Source: Streptomyces albiflavescens (lineage in GTDB: Bacteria > Actinomycetota > Actinomycetes > Streptomycetales > Streptomycetaceae). Taken from it: DNA of 64,000 nt. How positions within the stretch are numbered: position 1 is the first letter of the stretch; each line of letters opens with the position of its first letter. The notes beneath the pieces are model-generated. The model searched no databases, was not told the origin of the DNA, and was given only the letters and a program-made list of their open reading frames with translations. Made by a program: the position numbers and the translations under genes. Below, piece by piece: positions 9,379 through 18,224 of the stretch. The DNA is taken from assembly GCF_014645835.1 (NCBI RefSeq), contig NZ_BMMM01000007.1:408559-472558 (forward strand), given 5' to 3'.

Positions 9379-11055
9379 GTGACCAGTCGATACAGATCTT
9401 CCGAGCCGCAAGACGTTCCGGGCGCCGTCAACTCCCGCGCCCCGCGCCGCCGTACGGTCGTCAAGGCCGCGGCCGCCACCGCGGTCCTCGCCGCCCCGCT
9501 CGCGGCAGCTCTGCCGGCCCGAGCCGCCGAAGCCCCCGCCTTTCTGCACGGTGTCGCCTCCGGCGATCCGCTGCCCGACGGCGTCCTGCTGTGGACCCGA
9601 GTGACGCCCACCTCCGAGGCGATACCCGGCTCCGGGCTGGGCCCGGACACCGAGGTCAGCTGGACCGTCGCCAAGGACAAGGCGTTCAACACGATCGTCG
9701 CCAAGGGCTCCACCACCGCGACGGCCTCCTCCGACCACACGGTCAAGGCGGACATCCGCGGCCTGGAACCGGCCACGGACTACTGGTTCCGCTTCTCCGC
9801 CGGCGGCACCGACTCGCCCGTCGCCCGCACCCGCACCGCCCCGGCCGCCGACGCCGCCGTGGCCGGTCTGCGCTTCGGCGTGGTCTCCTGCGCCAACTGG
9901 GAGGCGGGCTACTTCTCGCCGTACCGCCACCTGGCCGCGCGCGGCGACCTGGACGCCTGGCTGCACCTGGGCGACTACATCTACGAGTACAAGTCCGGTG
10001 AGTACGCGGCGCGTGGCACGGTCGTACGGCCGCACGCCCCCGCCAACGAGATCCTCACCCTCGCCGACTACCGCACCCGGCACGGTCGTTACAAGACCGA
10101 CCCGGATCTGCAGGCGCTGCACCACAAGGCGCCTGTCGTCGCGATCTGGGACGACCACGAGTTCGCCGACAACTCCTGGTCGGGCGGTGCCGTCAACCAC
10201 ACCGAGGGCGCCGAGGGCACCTGGTCGGCACGTCAGGCCGCCGCGAAGCAGGCCTACTTCGAGTGGATGCCGGTCCGCCCGGCGGTCGCGGGCACCACCT
10301 ACCGCCGGCTGCGCTTCGGCAAGCTCGCCGACCTCTCGCTGCTCGACCTGCGGTCCTTCCGCTCGCAGCAGGCGTCCACGGGCAGCGGCTCGGTCGACGA
10401 CCCGGACCGTACGATCACCGGCCGGGCCCAGCTCGACTGGCTGAAGGCCGGGCTCAAGGCCTCCGACACCAGCTGGCGTCTGGTCGGCAACTCGGTGATG
10501 ATCTCGCCGTTCTCGGTGGGCTCGCTCCCCGCGGACCTGCTCAAGCCGCTCGCCGAGCTGCTCGGACTGCCGAAGGAGGGCATCGCCCTCAACACCGACC
10601 AGTGGGACGGCTACACGGACGACCGCCGCGAACTGCTCGCGCATCTGCGTGCGAACGCGATCCGCAACACGGTCTTCCTGACCGGCGACATCCACATGGC
10701 CTGGGCCAACGACGTGCCGGTCGACGCCGGTACGTACCCGCTGTCCGCCTCGGCCGCCACGGAGTTCGTGGTCACCTCGGTGACCTCCGACAACCTCGAC
10801 GACATCGTCAAGGTCCCGGAGGGCACCGTCTCCGCCGTGGCCTCGCCGATCATCCGCGCGGCCAACCGGCACGTCCACTGGGTCGACACCGACCGCCACG
10901 GTTACGGCGTCCTGGACATCACCGCCGACCGCGCGCAGATGGACTACTACGTGCTCTCCGACCGCACGGACCGGAACGCGACCTCGTCCTGGGTGCGTTC
11001 GTACCGCACGCGCACCGGCACGCAGAAGGTGGAGCGGACGTACGACCCGGTGTAA
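9379..11055 (+). CDS. phoD: PhoD-family alkaline phosphatase, Tat-exported
   Basis: Secreted phosphodiesterase/alkaline phosphatase of 558 residues. The twin-arginine signal has RRRTVVK at residues 23-29, a hydrophobic run and a likely cleavage after ALPARA (about 44-49). Metal-site motifs of the PhoD family are present: LHLGDYIYE (195-203), WDDHE (257-261) and GDIHMAW (436-442). It hydrolyses phosphoesters outside the cell, with calcium and iron as cofactors in characterised members. The start is GTG at 9379. Streptomyces phoD genes are usually under PhoP control, but I could not identify convincing PHO boxes here. It converges on the DLH-like gene. Confidence 0.92.
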   Translation: MTSRYRSSEPQDVPGAVNSRAPRRRTVVKAAAATAVLAAPLAAALPARAAEAPAFLHGVASGDPLPDGVLLWTRVTPTSEAIPGSGLGPDTEVSWTVAKDKAFNTIVAKGSTTATASSDHTVKADIRGLEPATDYWFRFSAGGTDSPVARTRTAPAADAAVAGLRFGVVSCANWEAGYFSPYRHLAARGDLDAWLHLGDYIYEYKSGEYAARGTVVRPHAPANEILTLADYRTRHGRYKTDPDLQALHHKAPVVAIWDDHEFADNSWSGGAVNHTEGAEGTWSARQAAAKQAYFEWMPVRPAVAGTTYRRLRFGKLADLSLLDLRSFRSQQASTGSGSVDDPDRTITGRAQLDWLKAGLKASDTSWRLVGNSVMISPFSVGSLPADLLKPLAELLGLPKEGIALNTDQWDGYTDDRRELLAHLRANAIRNTVFLTGDIHMAWANDVPVDAGTYPLSASAATEFVVTSVTSDNLDDIVKVPEGTVSAVASPIIRAANRHVHWVDTDRHGYGVLDITADRAQMDYYVLSDRTDRNATSSWVRSYRTRTGTQKVERTYDPV

Positions 11056-11063
11056 GGGCCGTT

Positions 11064-11141
11064 GGGCTCTGCGGACCGTCGGCGTTGTCGGGCTCTGCGG
11101 ACCGTCGGCGTCGCAGGGCTCTGCGGACCGTCGGCGTCGTA
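11064..11141. repeat. three 26-bp tandem repeats after phoD
   Basis: Units at 11064-11089, 11090-11115 and 11116-11141 share GGGCTCTGCGGACCGTCGGC and differ only in the last bases. They fill the space between the convergent phoD and DLH-like genes, where no conventional hairpin terminator is seen. The period is 26 bp, so it would not preserve a reading frame. Confidence 0.85.
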
Positions 11142-11146
11142 GGGGC

Positions 11147-11716
11147 CTACAGACTGTCGAGGAAGCCGAGCGCCACCTTCCAGGTGGCCTCGGCCGCCTC
11201 CCCGTCGTAGTCGGGCAGGTCGGGGTCGGTGTACAGGTGACCGGCACCGGCGTACCGGTAGATCTCCACGTCGGCCCCCGCTCTCTGCATCTGGAGATAC
11301 CAGGCACTCAGCCAGTCGTCCGTCTCGAACTGGTCGGGCTCGGCGACATGCAGCTGGACCGGCAGCTCGTCCACCGACGCGCTCTGAGCGATGTCCGACG
11401 TGCCGTGCAGGAGCAGCAGTCCGCGGGCCTTCTCGTCGCCGAGTGCCAGGGTCTGCGCGATGGAGGCGCCGAGCGAGAATCCCGCGTAGACCAGGCCGCG
11501 CTCGGAGTAGGGGGCGGCGGCCAGGACCGCGCGCTTGAGCAGCTCGTCCTTGCCGATCTCCTCGTTGAAGGCCATGCCCTCCTCCACGGTCTCGAAGGTG
11601 CGCCCGTCGAAGAGATCGGGCGTCCACACCTCGTGTCCCGCGGCGCGCAGCCGGTCCGCCGCGGCGCGCACCGCGGGCCGGGGCCCGTAGGTCGAGTGAA
11701 AGAGCATGATGTTCAT
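11147..11716 (-). CDS. dienelactone hydrolase family protein
   Basis: Alpha/beta hydrolase of 189 residues. The nucleophile elbow GFSLG places Ser81 where classical dienelactone hydrolases have Cys; the likely acid is D128 (AEPDQF) and the likely base H160 (AGAGHLY). The fold and size fit the DLH family, but the substrate is unknown. Two starts are possible, 11725 (MGLMNIM) and 11716 (MNIM). GGGG lies just upstream of the second, and homologues as I recall start MNI, so I chose 11716. It converges on phoD and is divergent from the MscS gene. Confidence 0.85.
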   Translation of the reverse strand: MNIMLFHSTYGPRPAVRAAADRLRAAGHEVWTPDLFDGRTFETVEEGMAFNEEIGKDELLKRAVLAAAPYSERGLVYAGFSLGASIAQTLALGDEKARGLLLLHGTSDIAQSASVDELPVQLHVAEPDQFETDDWLSAWYLQMQRAGADVEIYRYAGAGHLYTDPDLPDYDGEAAEATWKVALGFLDSL

Positions 11717-11824
11717 GAGCCCCATGGTGCCAGCCGGGACCGACAACGCCGGGTGGCGGCCGTACCCACTTCCGTCCCGGCATCACATGTTCATCGTCGC
11801 CCGCGGCCGGTTACGGTCTCAGGC

Positions 11825-12979
11825 ATGGTGAACGTACTGCGCCCGCTGATCGTCATAGGTGGCTCGGTCGTGCTCACGCTGCTCATCGGGTGGGCCGTGG
11901 ACCACCTGCTGCGACGGGCCGACGACCGGCACCACGAGGCCACCCCGCTGTGGGGTCTGCTCCGACGCGGCCGTGTCCCCTTCCAGCTCGTCCTGTTCGC
12001 GGCCCTGCTCAGAGGCTCGTACGACCAGGCGAAGCTGCTGATGGAACACCGGGTCGGCGTCGGCCGGGCCCTGACGCTGACCCTCATCGGGTCCGCCGCG
12101 TGGCTGGTGGTACGCATCGCGACGGCGATCGTCGAGACCTCGTACACCCGCTACGCCGCCGCCCACCGCGACCCGGCGAGGGTCCGCCGGGTGCGCACGC
12201 AGGTGACGCTGATCCAGCGCGTGGTGTCCGCGATCGTCGCTGTGGTGGCGATCGCGTCGATGCTGCTCACGTTCCCGGCGATGCGCGCCGCCGGTGCCTC
12301 GCTGCTCGCCTCGGCCGGGATCCTCGGCATCGTCGCCGGTGTCGCCGCGCAGTCCACGCTCGCCAACCTCTTCGCCGGGCTGCAGATCGCCTTCGGCGAC
12401 ATGGTGCGCCTCGGCGACACCGTCGTGGTGGACGGCGAGTGGGGCACGGTCGAGGAGATCACGCTGACGTTCCTGACGGTACGGACGTGGGACGAACGCC
12501 GGATCACCATGCCGGTCTCGTACTTCACGTCCAAGCCCTTCGAGAACTGGTCGCGCGGCACTCCCCAGATGACCGGCATCGTCTTCTTCCACGTCGACCA
12601 CTCCGCGCCCGTGGAGGCGATGCGCGAGAAGCTGCGCGACATCCTGCGCGAATCCCCGGCCTGGGACGGCCGCGACTACGGGCTGGCGGTCACCGACTCG
12701 ACGCCGAACACCATGCAGGTACGTGCCCTGGTCACCGCGAAGGACGCGGACGACATCTGGACGGTCCGGGTCACGGTCCGCGAGCAGATGATCCGCTGGC
12801 TGACCGAGGAGCACCCCTACGCGCTCCCCCGCGTCAACACGGCGGAAGCGATGCTGCCGCCGGGCCGGGCACCACGTGCGGTGCGGGTCGAATCGGATGG
12901 AGCGGACGGGGCTGCGGCCCGTCCTGATCACGGTCGGACCCCGCACGAGCCACCACGGACGGGGCCGGGCCGCGGTTGA
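11825..12979 (+). CDS. MscS-family mechanosensitive ion channel
   Basis: Small-conductance mechanosensitive channel protein of 384 residues that would release solutes on hypo-osmotic shock. Membrane segments lie near residues 5-25, 52-72, 83-104 and 132-152, followed by the amphipathic pore helix and MscS signature (GILGIVAGVAAQSTLANLF, about 165-183). The beta domain follows (GDTVVVDGEWGTVEEI), then a Pro/Arg-rich C-terminal tail of about 45 residues. The ATG at 11825 begins the first hydrophobic segment; the open frame upstream lacks membrane character. The gene ends 17 nt before the MITE-like element. Confidence 0.9.
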   Translation: MVNVLRPLIVIGGSVVLTLLIGWAVDHLLRRADDRHHEATPLWGLLRRGRVPFQLVLFAALLRGSYDQAKLLMEHRVGVGRALTLTLIGSAAWLVVRIATAIVETSYTRYAAAHRDPARVRRVRTQVTLIQRVVSAIVAVVAIASMLLTFPAMRAAGASLLASAGILGIVAGVAAQSTLANLFAGLQIAFGDMVRLGDTVVVDGEWGTVEEITLTFLTVRTWDERRITMPVSYFTSKPFENWSRGTPQMTGIVFFHVDHSAPVEAMREKLRDILRESPAWDGRDYGLAVTDSTPNTMQVRALVTAKDADDIWTVRVTVREQMIRWLTEEHPYALPRVNTAEAMLPPGRAPRAVRVESDGADGAAARPDHGRTPHEPPRTGPGRG

Positions 12980-12996
12980 CCCTCCGGCCGGACGGG

Positions 12997-13201
12997 CTAG
13001 GGGGCTTCTGATGGATCTCCGCGGCGTCGCGACGCCCGGCACGCACTCTCGCCGCACCGGACAAAAGCCCTAGTAGCTCCTCCCCCACGCTCGGCTTCGC
13101 TCGCGCGGGGGGACCCCCATCGAGGACTTCCGCCCGGCACGCCGAGAGCACGCACCGAACGCCGCTCCTTCTTCCACGGAGATCCATCAGAAACCCCCTA
13201 G
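12997..13201. mobile_element. MITE-like element, 205 bp with 28-bp inverted ends
   Basis: The ends 12997-13024 and 13174-13201 are inverted repeats of 28 bp with two mismatches, each starting CTAGGGGG. The interior has no ORF with plausible coding character and holds an imperfect palindrome at 13079-13120 that recurs at 47616-47660. CTAG at both ends may be a 4-bp target duplication or part of the repeat. It lies between the convergent MscS and SDR genes and interrupts neither. The absence of a transposase and the long inverted ends make it MITE-like; mobility itself is inferred. Confidence 0.72.
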
Positions 13202-13240
13202 GTCAAGCCGTTGCCCCGGGTCCCGGCGCGGAACGGGGGC

Positions 13241-13981
13241 TCAATGCCCGCGTTCCGCGCCCCCGTTGACCTGGATCACCTGCGCGGTGATGTGTCCGGC
13301 GCTCGGCGACGCCAGCCAGTGGAGAGTCCCGGCGACGTCCCCGGGCGTACCGGCCCGCCCCGTCGAGGTCTCCGCGACGAGCCGCTCCCGCCGGGCCGGT
13401 TCGATCTCGCCGCCGAAGAACCCGGTGTCCTCGACATAGCCGGGCGCCACCACGTTCACGGTGATGCCCCGCGGCCCCAACTCCCGGGCCAGATCGTAGG
13501 CGTACGGGTGCAGCGCGGCCTTGGACGCCGCGTACGCGCCGCTGCCGGATCCCCGGTAGGCGGCGATGGAGCTCAGGAACAGCAGCCGTCCGCCGGGCGA
13601 GGCCAGCCGCTCGCGCAAGGCCTCCGTGAGCAGGACCGCCGTCAGCGTGTTGAGCCGGAAGTTGACGGTCCAGTTGTGTGCGACGGCTTCGAGCGGGTCC
13701 TCGGTCTCGGCCTTCGGTTCCAGATTCCCGGCGCCGCCGGCACTGTGCACCAGCACGTCCACCGTGCCGAACTCGTTCCCCACGAACTCGGCGACACCGC
13801 GCACACTGTGCGGATCACTCAGATCGGCGGCGTACGTGAGCGCCCCGGGCACCCCGGCCTTCTCCAACATCTCGGCCCGCCGCCCGAGCAGCAGCACCCG
13901 ATCTCCGTCCGCGGCGAACACCTGGGCCGCCGCCAGCCCGATCCCCGTACCGCCACCGCTGATCACCACGTTGCGCGCCAT
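13241..13981 (-). CDS. short-chain dehydrogenase/reductase
   Basis: NAD(P)-dependent oxidoreductase of 246 residues of the classical SDR family, FabG-like. The cofactor motif GGGTGIG is at residues 9-15, the NxxG-equivalent HSAGG at 79-83, and the catalytic set is S138, Y150 and K154 (YAASK). Residues after the second strand (GRR) suggest an NADP preference. The substrate is not predictable. It has an ATG start and ends in the usual VNGGAERGH-type C terminus. It lies 125 nt upstream of the antiporter gene start region but reads towards the MITE-like element, so it is probably a single gene. Confidence 0.9.
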   Translation of the reverse strand: MARNVVISGGGTGIGLAAAQVFAADGDRVLLLGRRAEMLEKAGVPGALTYAADLSDPHSVRGVAEFVGNEFGTVDVLVHSAGGAGNLEPKAETEDPLEAVAHNWTVNFRLNTLTAVLLTEALRERLASPGGRLLFLSSIAAYRGSGSGAYAASKAALHPYAYDLARELGPRGITVNVVAPGYVEDTGFFGGEIEPARRERLVAETSTGRAGTPGDVAGTLHWLASPSAGHITAQVIQVNGGAERGH

Positions 13982-14106
13982 GAACCGATCCTACGAACCC
14001 GCACCCATCGACGGCGGGAACCACCCACGGAAGACCCGCACCAGTCAGCCGGTCAGAAGCAGGCTGTGCCCGGGCGGGCGAGCACCCGTCAACGCTCAGC
14101 GCGGCG

Positions 14107-15693
14107 TCACCGCAAGCTGCGTACGTCCAGGTGGCGCAACACCCGGTCCACGATCTCCGGATCGGCTCCCGGTTCACTCCGCGCCGACAACACCTCGTGC
14201 CGGGCCGCGCTCATCATCTCGCCCTGAATCCGCCGCATCCTCTTGACCCGCCGAGCCCGCTGCTCGTAGGCCTCCCTGCGCTCCTCGTCCCCCATGTCGG
14301 GACTGATCCGCACCCCGATGTCGAAGGCCCGCTTCAGCAACTGCTCGGACACCTCTTCCGGCAGTTCCTCGACCTCCTCGATCTCCTTCAGCCTCCGCTT
14401 CGCCGCCTTCGCGGCCCGGATCGCCAGCTCCTTCTCGAAGGCCTTCTCGACATCCGTGTCGGCCCGCACCCCGAGCTTCCTGACCAGCCAGGGCAGCGTG
14501 AGCCCCTGCAGTACGAGCGTCGCCATGATCACTCCGAACGCGATGAACACGATCTCGTCCCGGTCCGGGAACGCCGATCCGTCGTCCGTCTTCAGCGGAA
14601 TCGCCAGCGCCAGGGCCACCGACGCGACGCCCCGCATCCCCGACCACCACATCACGACGGTCTCCCGCCACGAGGTCGGAATCTCCTCGTCGTAGTCCCG
14701 TTTCGCGTGCAGCCGTTTGGTCAGCCAGGTGGCCGGCAACAGCCACACCAGCCGTACGAGTACCACCACGACCACGATCGCCGCGGCCCACCCGAGCATC
14801 TCGCTCCATCGCCCGGCCGCCGTCCTGATCGCGTTGTGCAGCTCAAGACCGATCAGGCCGAACGCGACCCCGGTGACGAGCGTGTCCACCACATCCCAGA
14901 ACGTGTATCCGGCGAGCCGCGTCATGACGTCGTCGGCGTCGGTGGCGTACTCCGCGAGGAACAGCGCGGCGGTGAGCACGGCGAGCACCCCGGACCCGTG
15001 CAGCTCCTCGGCGAGGACGTACGAGGCGTACGGCACGAGCAGCGTCAGCCCGATCTGCAGCGTGGCGTCGCCGAGCAGGTCCATCAGCTTGTTCGCGGCC
15101 CAGCCGAGTGCCACCCCGATGACCAGCGCGACGACAGCGGACAGCACGAGGTCGAGCCCGGCCTTCCACGGCGAGAAGGATCCGCTGACGACGGCGGCGA
15201 TCGCGACGTGGTACAGCACGATGGCCGTCACGTCGTTGAAGAGCCCCTCCCCCTCCAGGATCGACACCAGCCGGCGCGGCAGCCCGAGCTGTCCCGCGAC
15301 GGCGGTCGCCGCGACCGGGTCGGGCGGCGCCACCAGCGCTCCGAGCGCCACGGCGGCCGCGATGGGCAGGCCCGGCACGATCGCGGTGGCGACGACCGCC
15401 ACGGCCGCGGTGGTGACGAACACCAGCGCCACGGCCAGCAGGAAGATCGGCCGCTTGTTGGCGGCGAACTGCCTCCAGGACGTCCGCCGCGCCGAGGCGT
15501 ACAGCAGCGGCGGCAACAACAGAGGCAGGATCAGGTCCGGCCGGATGTTCACGTTGGGCACGAAGTCCAGCACGGCCAGCACGATCCCGAGAAGCGTCAT
15601 CAGCACCGGCGCCGGCAGCCGGAGCCGGTCCCCCACCGGGACGCTCACCACGGCCCCGAGGAGCAGCATGAACAGCAGGGCCAGCTGGTCCAC
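14107..15693 (-). CDS. CPA1-family Na+/H+ antiporter (NhaP-like)
   Basis: Integral membrane cation/proton antiporter of 528 residues with about 12 membrane segments. The family motifs APPDP (122-126, D125) and FND (152-154, N153/D154) match the ion-binding pair of CPA1 exchangers. A cytoplasmic C-terminal region of about 120 residues is rich in charged residues (KAAKRRLKEIEEVEEL). I chose GTG at 15693 because GGAG is 8 nt upstream and the product begins at the first membrane helix; ATG codons at 15759 and 15780 would add 22 or 29 residues. It likely serves pH and sodium balance. Confidence 0.87.
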   Translation of the reverse strand: MDQLALLFMLLLGAVVSVPVGDRLRLPAPVLMTLLGIVLAVLDFVPNVNIRPDLILPLLLPPLLYASARRTSWRQFAANKRPIFLLAVALVFVTTAAVAVVATAIVPGLPIAAAVALGALVAPPDPVAATAVAGQLGLPRRLVSILEGEGLFNDVTAIVLYHVAIAAVVSGSFSPWKAGLDLVLSAVVALVIGVALGWAANKLMDLLGDATLQIGLTLLVPYASYVLAEELHGSGVLAVLTAALFLAEYATDADDVMTRLAGYTFWDVVDTLVTGVAFGLIGLELHNAIRTAAGRWSEMLGWAAAIVVVVVLVRLVWLLPATWLTKRLHAKRDYDEEIPTSWRETVVMWWSGMRGVASVALALAIPLKTDDGSAFPDRDEIVFIAFGVIMATLVLQGLTLPWLVRKLGVRADTDVEKAFEKELAIRAAKAAKRRLKEIEEVEELPEEVSEQLLKRAFDIGVRISPDMGDEERREAYEQRARRVKRMRRIQGEMMSAARHEVLSARSEPGADPEIVDRVLRHLDVRSLR

Positions 15694-15852
15694 GGTCAGC
15701 GCTCCGGCGAGGTCTAGGCGATCAAGGGCGGCCAGACCTCCAGCCTGCCACGCGCTCATTCTTTCCGCCGCGACGGCCACCAGCGCGGCAGCACCTGACG
15801 GCGGGCCGGCCTGTGGGAAGGAAAACGCCCGCTACAGGCGCCCCCTGTTCCA

Positions 15853-15930
15853 GAGGGAGCCGCATCGCCCGGTCTACAGAGAGCGCCGCATCGCCCGGTC
15901 TACAGAGAGCGCTGCATCGCCCGGTGCGGA
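15853..15930. repeat. three 26-bp tandem repeats over the GNAT gene end
   Basis: Units at 15853-15878, 15879-15904 and 15905-15930 share the core GCATCGCCCGGT. The third unit is the last coding part of the GNAT gene and the stop codon falls at its junction with the second. The array therefore looks like an outward copying of the gene's 3' end. Confidence 0.8.
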
Positions 15931-16388
15931 ATGCCCGCGTCCGGGAACTCCTCGCCGTACGCCACGTACCCCAGCCGCTCGTAGAACCCCAGCGCGTGCG
16001 TCTGCGCGTGCAGGTCCACCGCGGCCAGTCCACGCGCGCGTGCCGCGTCCTCGATGGCGCGTACGAGGGCGGCGCCGACGCCGAGCCCGCGCGCCTCCCG
16101 CGTCACGGCGAGCCGACCGAGCGAGCCGACGGTGGGGTCGCCGTCGGTCTTCGCGGCCGCCGCCTCGCCGTACAGGAGCCGCCCGGTGCCGAGCGGCACC
16201 CCGTCCTCCCGGACCGCCAGCACATGCAGGGCGCCGGCGTCGTACGCGTCGTACTCGATGTCCTCGGGGACACCCTGTTCCCCGACGAAGACCTCTTTGC
16301 GCACCGCGAAGCACGCCTCGCGGTCGGCGGCGTCCTCGGCCACCCGCAGCACGTAGGAGCCGCTCCGCGCCTCGTGGGGCGCGCTCAC
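15900..16388 (-). CDS. GNAT family N-acetyltransferase
   Basis: Acetyl-CoA-dependent acyltransferase of 162 residues. The acetyl-CoA loop is RGLGVG (100-105), within RLAVTREARGLGVGAAL. The N-terminal half (CFAVRKEVFVGEQGVPE) matches the ElaA/YjcF-like group. The acceptor substrate is unknown. The GTG start at 16388 overlaps the rluD stop by GTGA, so translation is probably coupled. Its last codons lie in a 26-bp tandem repeat. Confidence 0.88.
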   Translation of the reverse strand: MSAPHEARSGSYVLRVAEDAADREACFAVRKEVFVGEQGVPEDIEYDAYDAGALHVLAVREDGVPLGTGRLLYGEAAAAKTDGDPTVGSLGRLAVTREARGLGVGAALVRAIEDAARARGLAAVDLHAQTHALGFYERLGYVAYGEEFPDAGIPHRAMQRSL

Positions 16389-17329
16389 GCGTAGCTCTCC
16401 TCGCGCACCTTGTCGAGCGCCTTCTGCAGGTCCTCGGGGTAGTCGCTCCCGAACTCCACCCACTGCCCGTCGCCGGGGTGCTCGAAGCCGAGCCGCACCG
16501 CGTGCAGCCACTGCCGGGTGAGGCCGAGCCGCTTGGCGAGCGTCGGGTCCGCGCCGTACGTCAGGTCGCCGACGCAGGGGTGCCGGTGGGCCGCCATGTG
16601 GACGCGGATCTGGTGCGTGCGCCCCGTCTCCAGCTTGACGTCGAGCAGCGAGGCCGCGCGGAACGCCTCGACCAGGTCGTAGTGCGTGATGGACGGCTTG
16701 CCCTCGGCCGTGACCGCCCACTTGTAGTCGAGGTTCGGGTGGCGTCCGATGGGCGCGTCGATGGTGCCGCTGGTCGGGTCCGGGTGGCCCTGCACGAGCG
16801 TGTGGTAGCGCTTGTCGACCGTGCGCTCCTTGAACTGGCGCTTGAGCGAGGTGTACGCGTACTCCGACTTGGCGACCACCATCAGGCCCGAGGTGCCCAC
16901 GTCGAGGCGGTGCACGATGCCCTGGCGCTCGGAGGCTCCGGAGGTCGAGATCCGGTAGCCGGCGGCCGCGAGACCACCGATGACAGTCGGGCCCGACCAG
17001 CCGGGGCTGGGGTGCGCGGCCACGCCGACCGGCTTGACGATCACGACCACGTCATCGTCGTCGTGCACGATCTCCATGCCCTCGACGGGCTCGGCGACGA
17101 TCTGCACGGGCGCGGGCGCCTGCGGCATCTCGACCTCGAGCCAGGCGCCGCCCTGCACCCGCTCGGACTTGCCGACCACCGAGCCGTCGACCGTGACCTT
17201 CCCCGCCGCGGCGAGCTCGGCGGCCTTCGTGCGGGAGAAGCCGAACATGCGGGAGATGGCGGCGTCGACGCGCTCGCCCTCCAGGCCGTCGGGCACGGGC
17301 AGGGTACGGATCTCGGGAATCGTGCTCAC
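16385..17329 (-). CDS. rluD: RluA/RluD-family 23S rRNA pseudouridine synthase
   Basis: Pseudouridine synthase of 314 residues with an N-terminal S4 RNA-binding domain (about 15-75) and the RluA catalytic domain. The active-site motif is HRLDVGTSG, with catalytic D143. RTHQIRVHM and the C-terminal LGFEHP-type stretch complete the family pattern. It isomerises uridines in rRNA, in RluD at helix 69. The GTG start at 17329 gives MSTIPEIRTLP. It follows lspA by 79 nt and precedes the GNAT gene by overlap, so lspA-rluD-GNAT is a likely operon. Confidence 0.92.
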   Translation of the reverse strand: MSTIPEIRTLPVPDGLEGERVDAAISRMFGFSRTKAAELAAAGKVTVDGSVVGKSERVQGGAWLEVEMPQAPAPVQIVAEPVEGMEIVHDDDDVVVIVKPVGVAAHPSPGWSGPTVIGGLAAAGYRISTSGASERQGIVHRLDVGTSGLMVVAKSEYAYTSLKRQFKERTVDKRYHTLVQGHPDPTSGTIDAPIGRHPNLDYKWAVTAEGKPSITHYDLVEAFRAASLLDVKLETGRTHQIRVHMAAHRHPCVGDLTYGADPTLAKRLGLTRQWLHAVRLGFEHPGDGQWVEFGSDYPEDLQKALDKVREESYA

Positions 17330-17408
17330 CCGTCGAGTATGCCGGACGGGTCCGACACCACTTGACCACTGCCCGAACATCAGTGCCCGCGGAGGGCACC
17401 TCGCGGGG

Positions 17409-18092
17409 TCAGTCCTGGTGGACGGTCCCGTCGGGGTCGAGCCCACGGAAGGACAGCAGCACGATCAGGATGCCGCCGCAGACGATCGCCGAGTCGGCCA
17501 GGTTGAAGACCGCGAAGTTCTTGGGCGCGATGAAGTCGACGACCGCGCCCTCGAAGACGCCGGGCGAGCGGAAGATCCGGTCGGTCAGGTTGCCCAGCGC
17601 ACCGCCGAGGAGCAGGCCCAGCGCGATCGCCCAGGGCAGGCTGTAGAGCTTGCGCGCGAGCCGGGCGATGACCACGATCACGGCCGCGGCGATCACCGTG
17701 AAGATGATCGTGAAGGCCTCGCCGAAGCCGAAGGCCGCGCCCGCGTTGCGGATCGCCTCGAACTTCAGCCAGTCCCCGACGATCTCGATCGAGTCGTGGT
17801 GCTCCAGCTTCGCGACCACGATCATCTTGCTCACGAGGTCGAGGGCGTACGCCAGCACGGCGACCGTGAACAGGACAGCGATCCTTCGCTTGCCCTTCGG
17901 CCGCTCGTCCTTGGCCGGCGTCTCCTCCGCTCCGGAGTCCGCGGCCGAGTCCGCGCCGGACCGCTCGCCCGTGGCCGACTCGTCCGATCCGGACCGGTCG
18001 CCCGACACCGCGTTCCCGTCGGACTGCTCCGGACCGGCCCCCGCCGCTCCCGGGATGTCCGGCGTACCGATGATGCGCTCCGCCTCTGCCAC
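17409..18092 (-). CDS. lspA: signal peptidase II (lipoprotein signal peptidase)
   Basis: Membrane aspartyl protease of 227 residues that removes signal peptides from prolipoproteins. The catalytic aspartates are D171 (NLTDR) and D200 (NLADS). Four membrane segments lie near 71-92, 125-145, 153-168 and 197-214. An acidic, Ser/Gly-rich N-terminal extension of about 69 residues precedes the first helix, longer than in E. coli but usual in Streptomyces. The GTG start is at 18092. It heads the lspA-rluD-GNAT operon. Confidence 0.93.
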   Translation of the reverse strand: MAEAERIIGTPDIPGAAGAGPEQSDGNAVSGDRSGSDESATGERSGADSAADSGAEETPAKDERPKGKRRIAVLFTVAVLAYALDLVSKMIVVAKLEHHDSIEIVGDWLKFEAIRNAGAAFGFGEAFTIIFTVIAAAVIVVIARLARKLYSLPWAIALGLLLGGALGNLTDRIFRSPGVFEGAVVDFIAPKNFAVFNLADSAIVCGGILIVLLSFRGLDPDGTVHQD

Positions 18093-18224
18093 GTGAGTGA
18101 GTCCCTCGACCTAGGTTCCTGACTGAGGACGAGGGTACGTCACACCCCCCGGGGCCCATGTGCTCAGGAGCCCTCCCGCGCCCTTCGGTGACGGCGATCC
18201 CGCTGCCGCTCGACCGTGGGTCGG

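Noticed and set aside
14131..15717. A 528-codon plus-strand frame opposite the antiporter gene
   Set aside because: It is His/Arg/Gln-rich antisense sequence of a membrane protein gene with no domain and no start signal.
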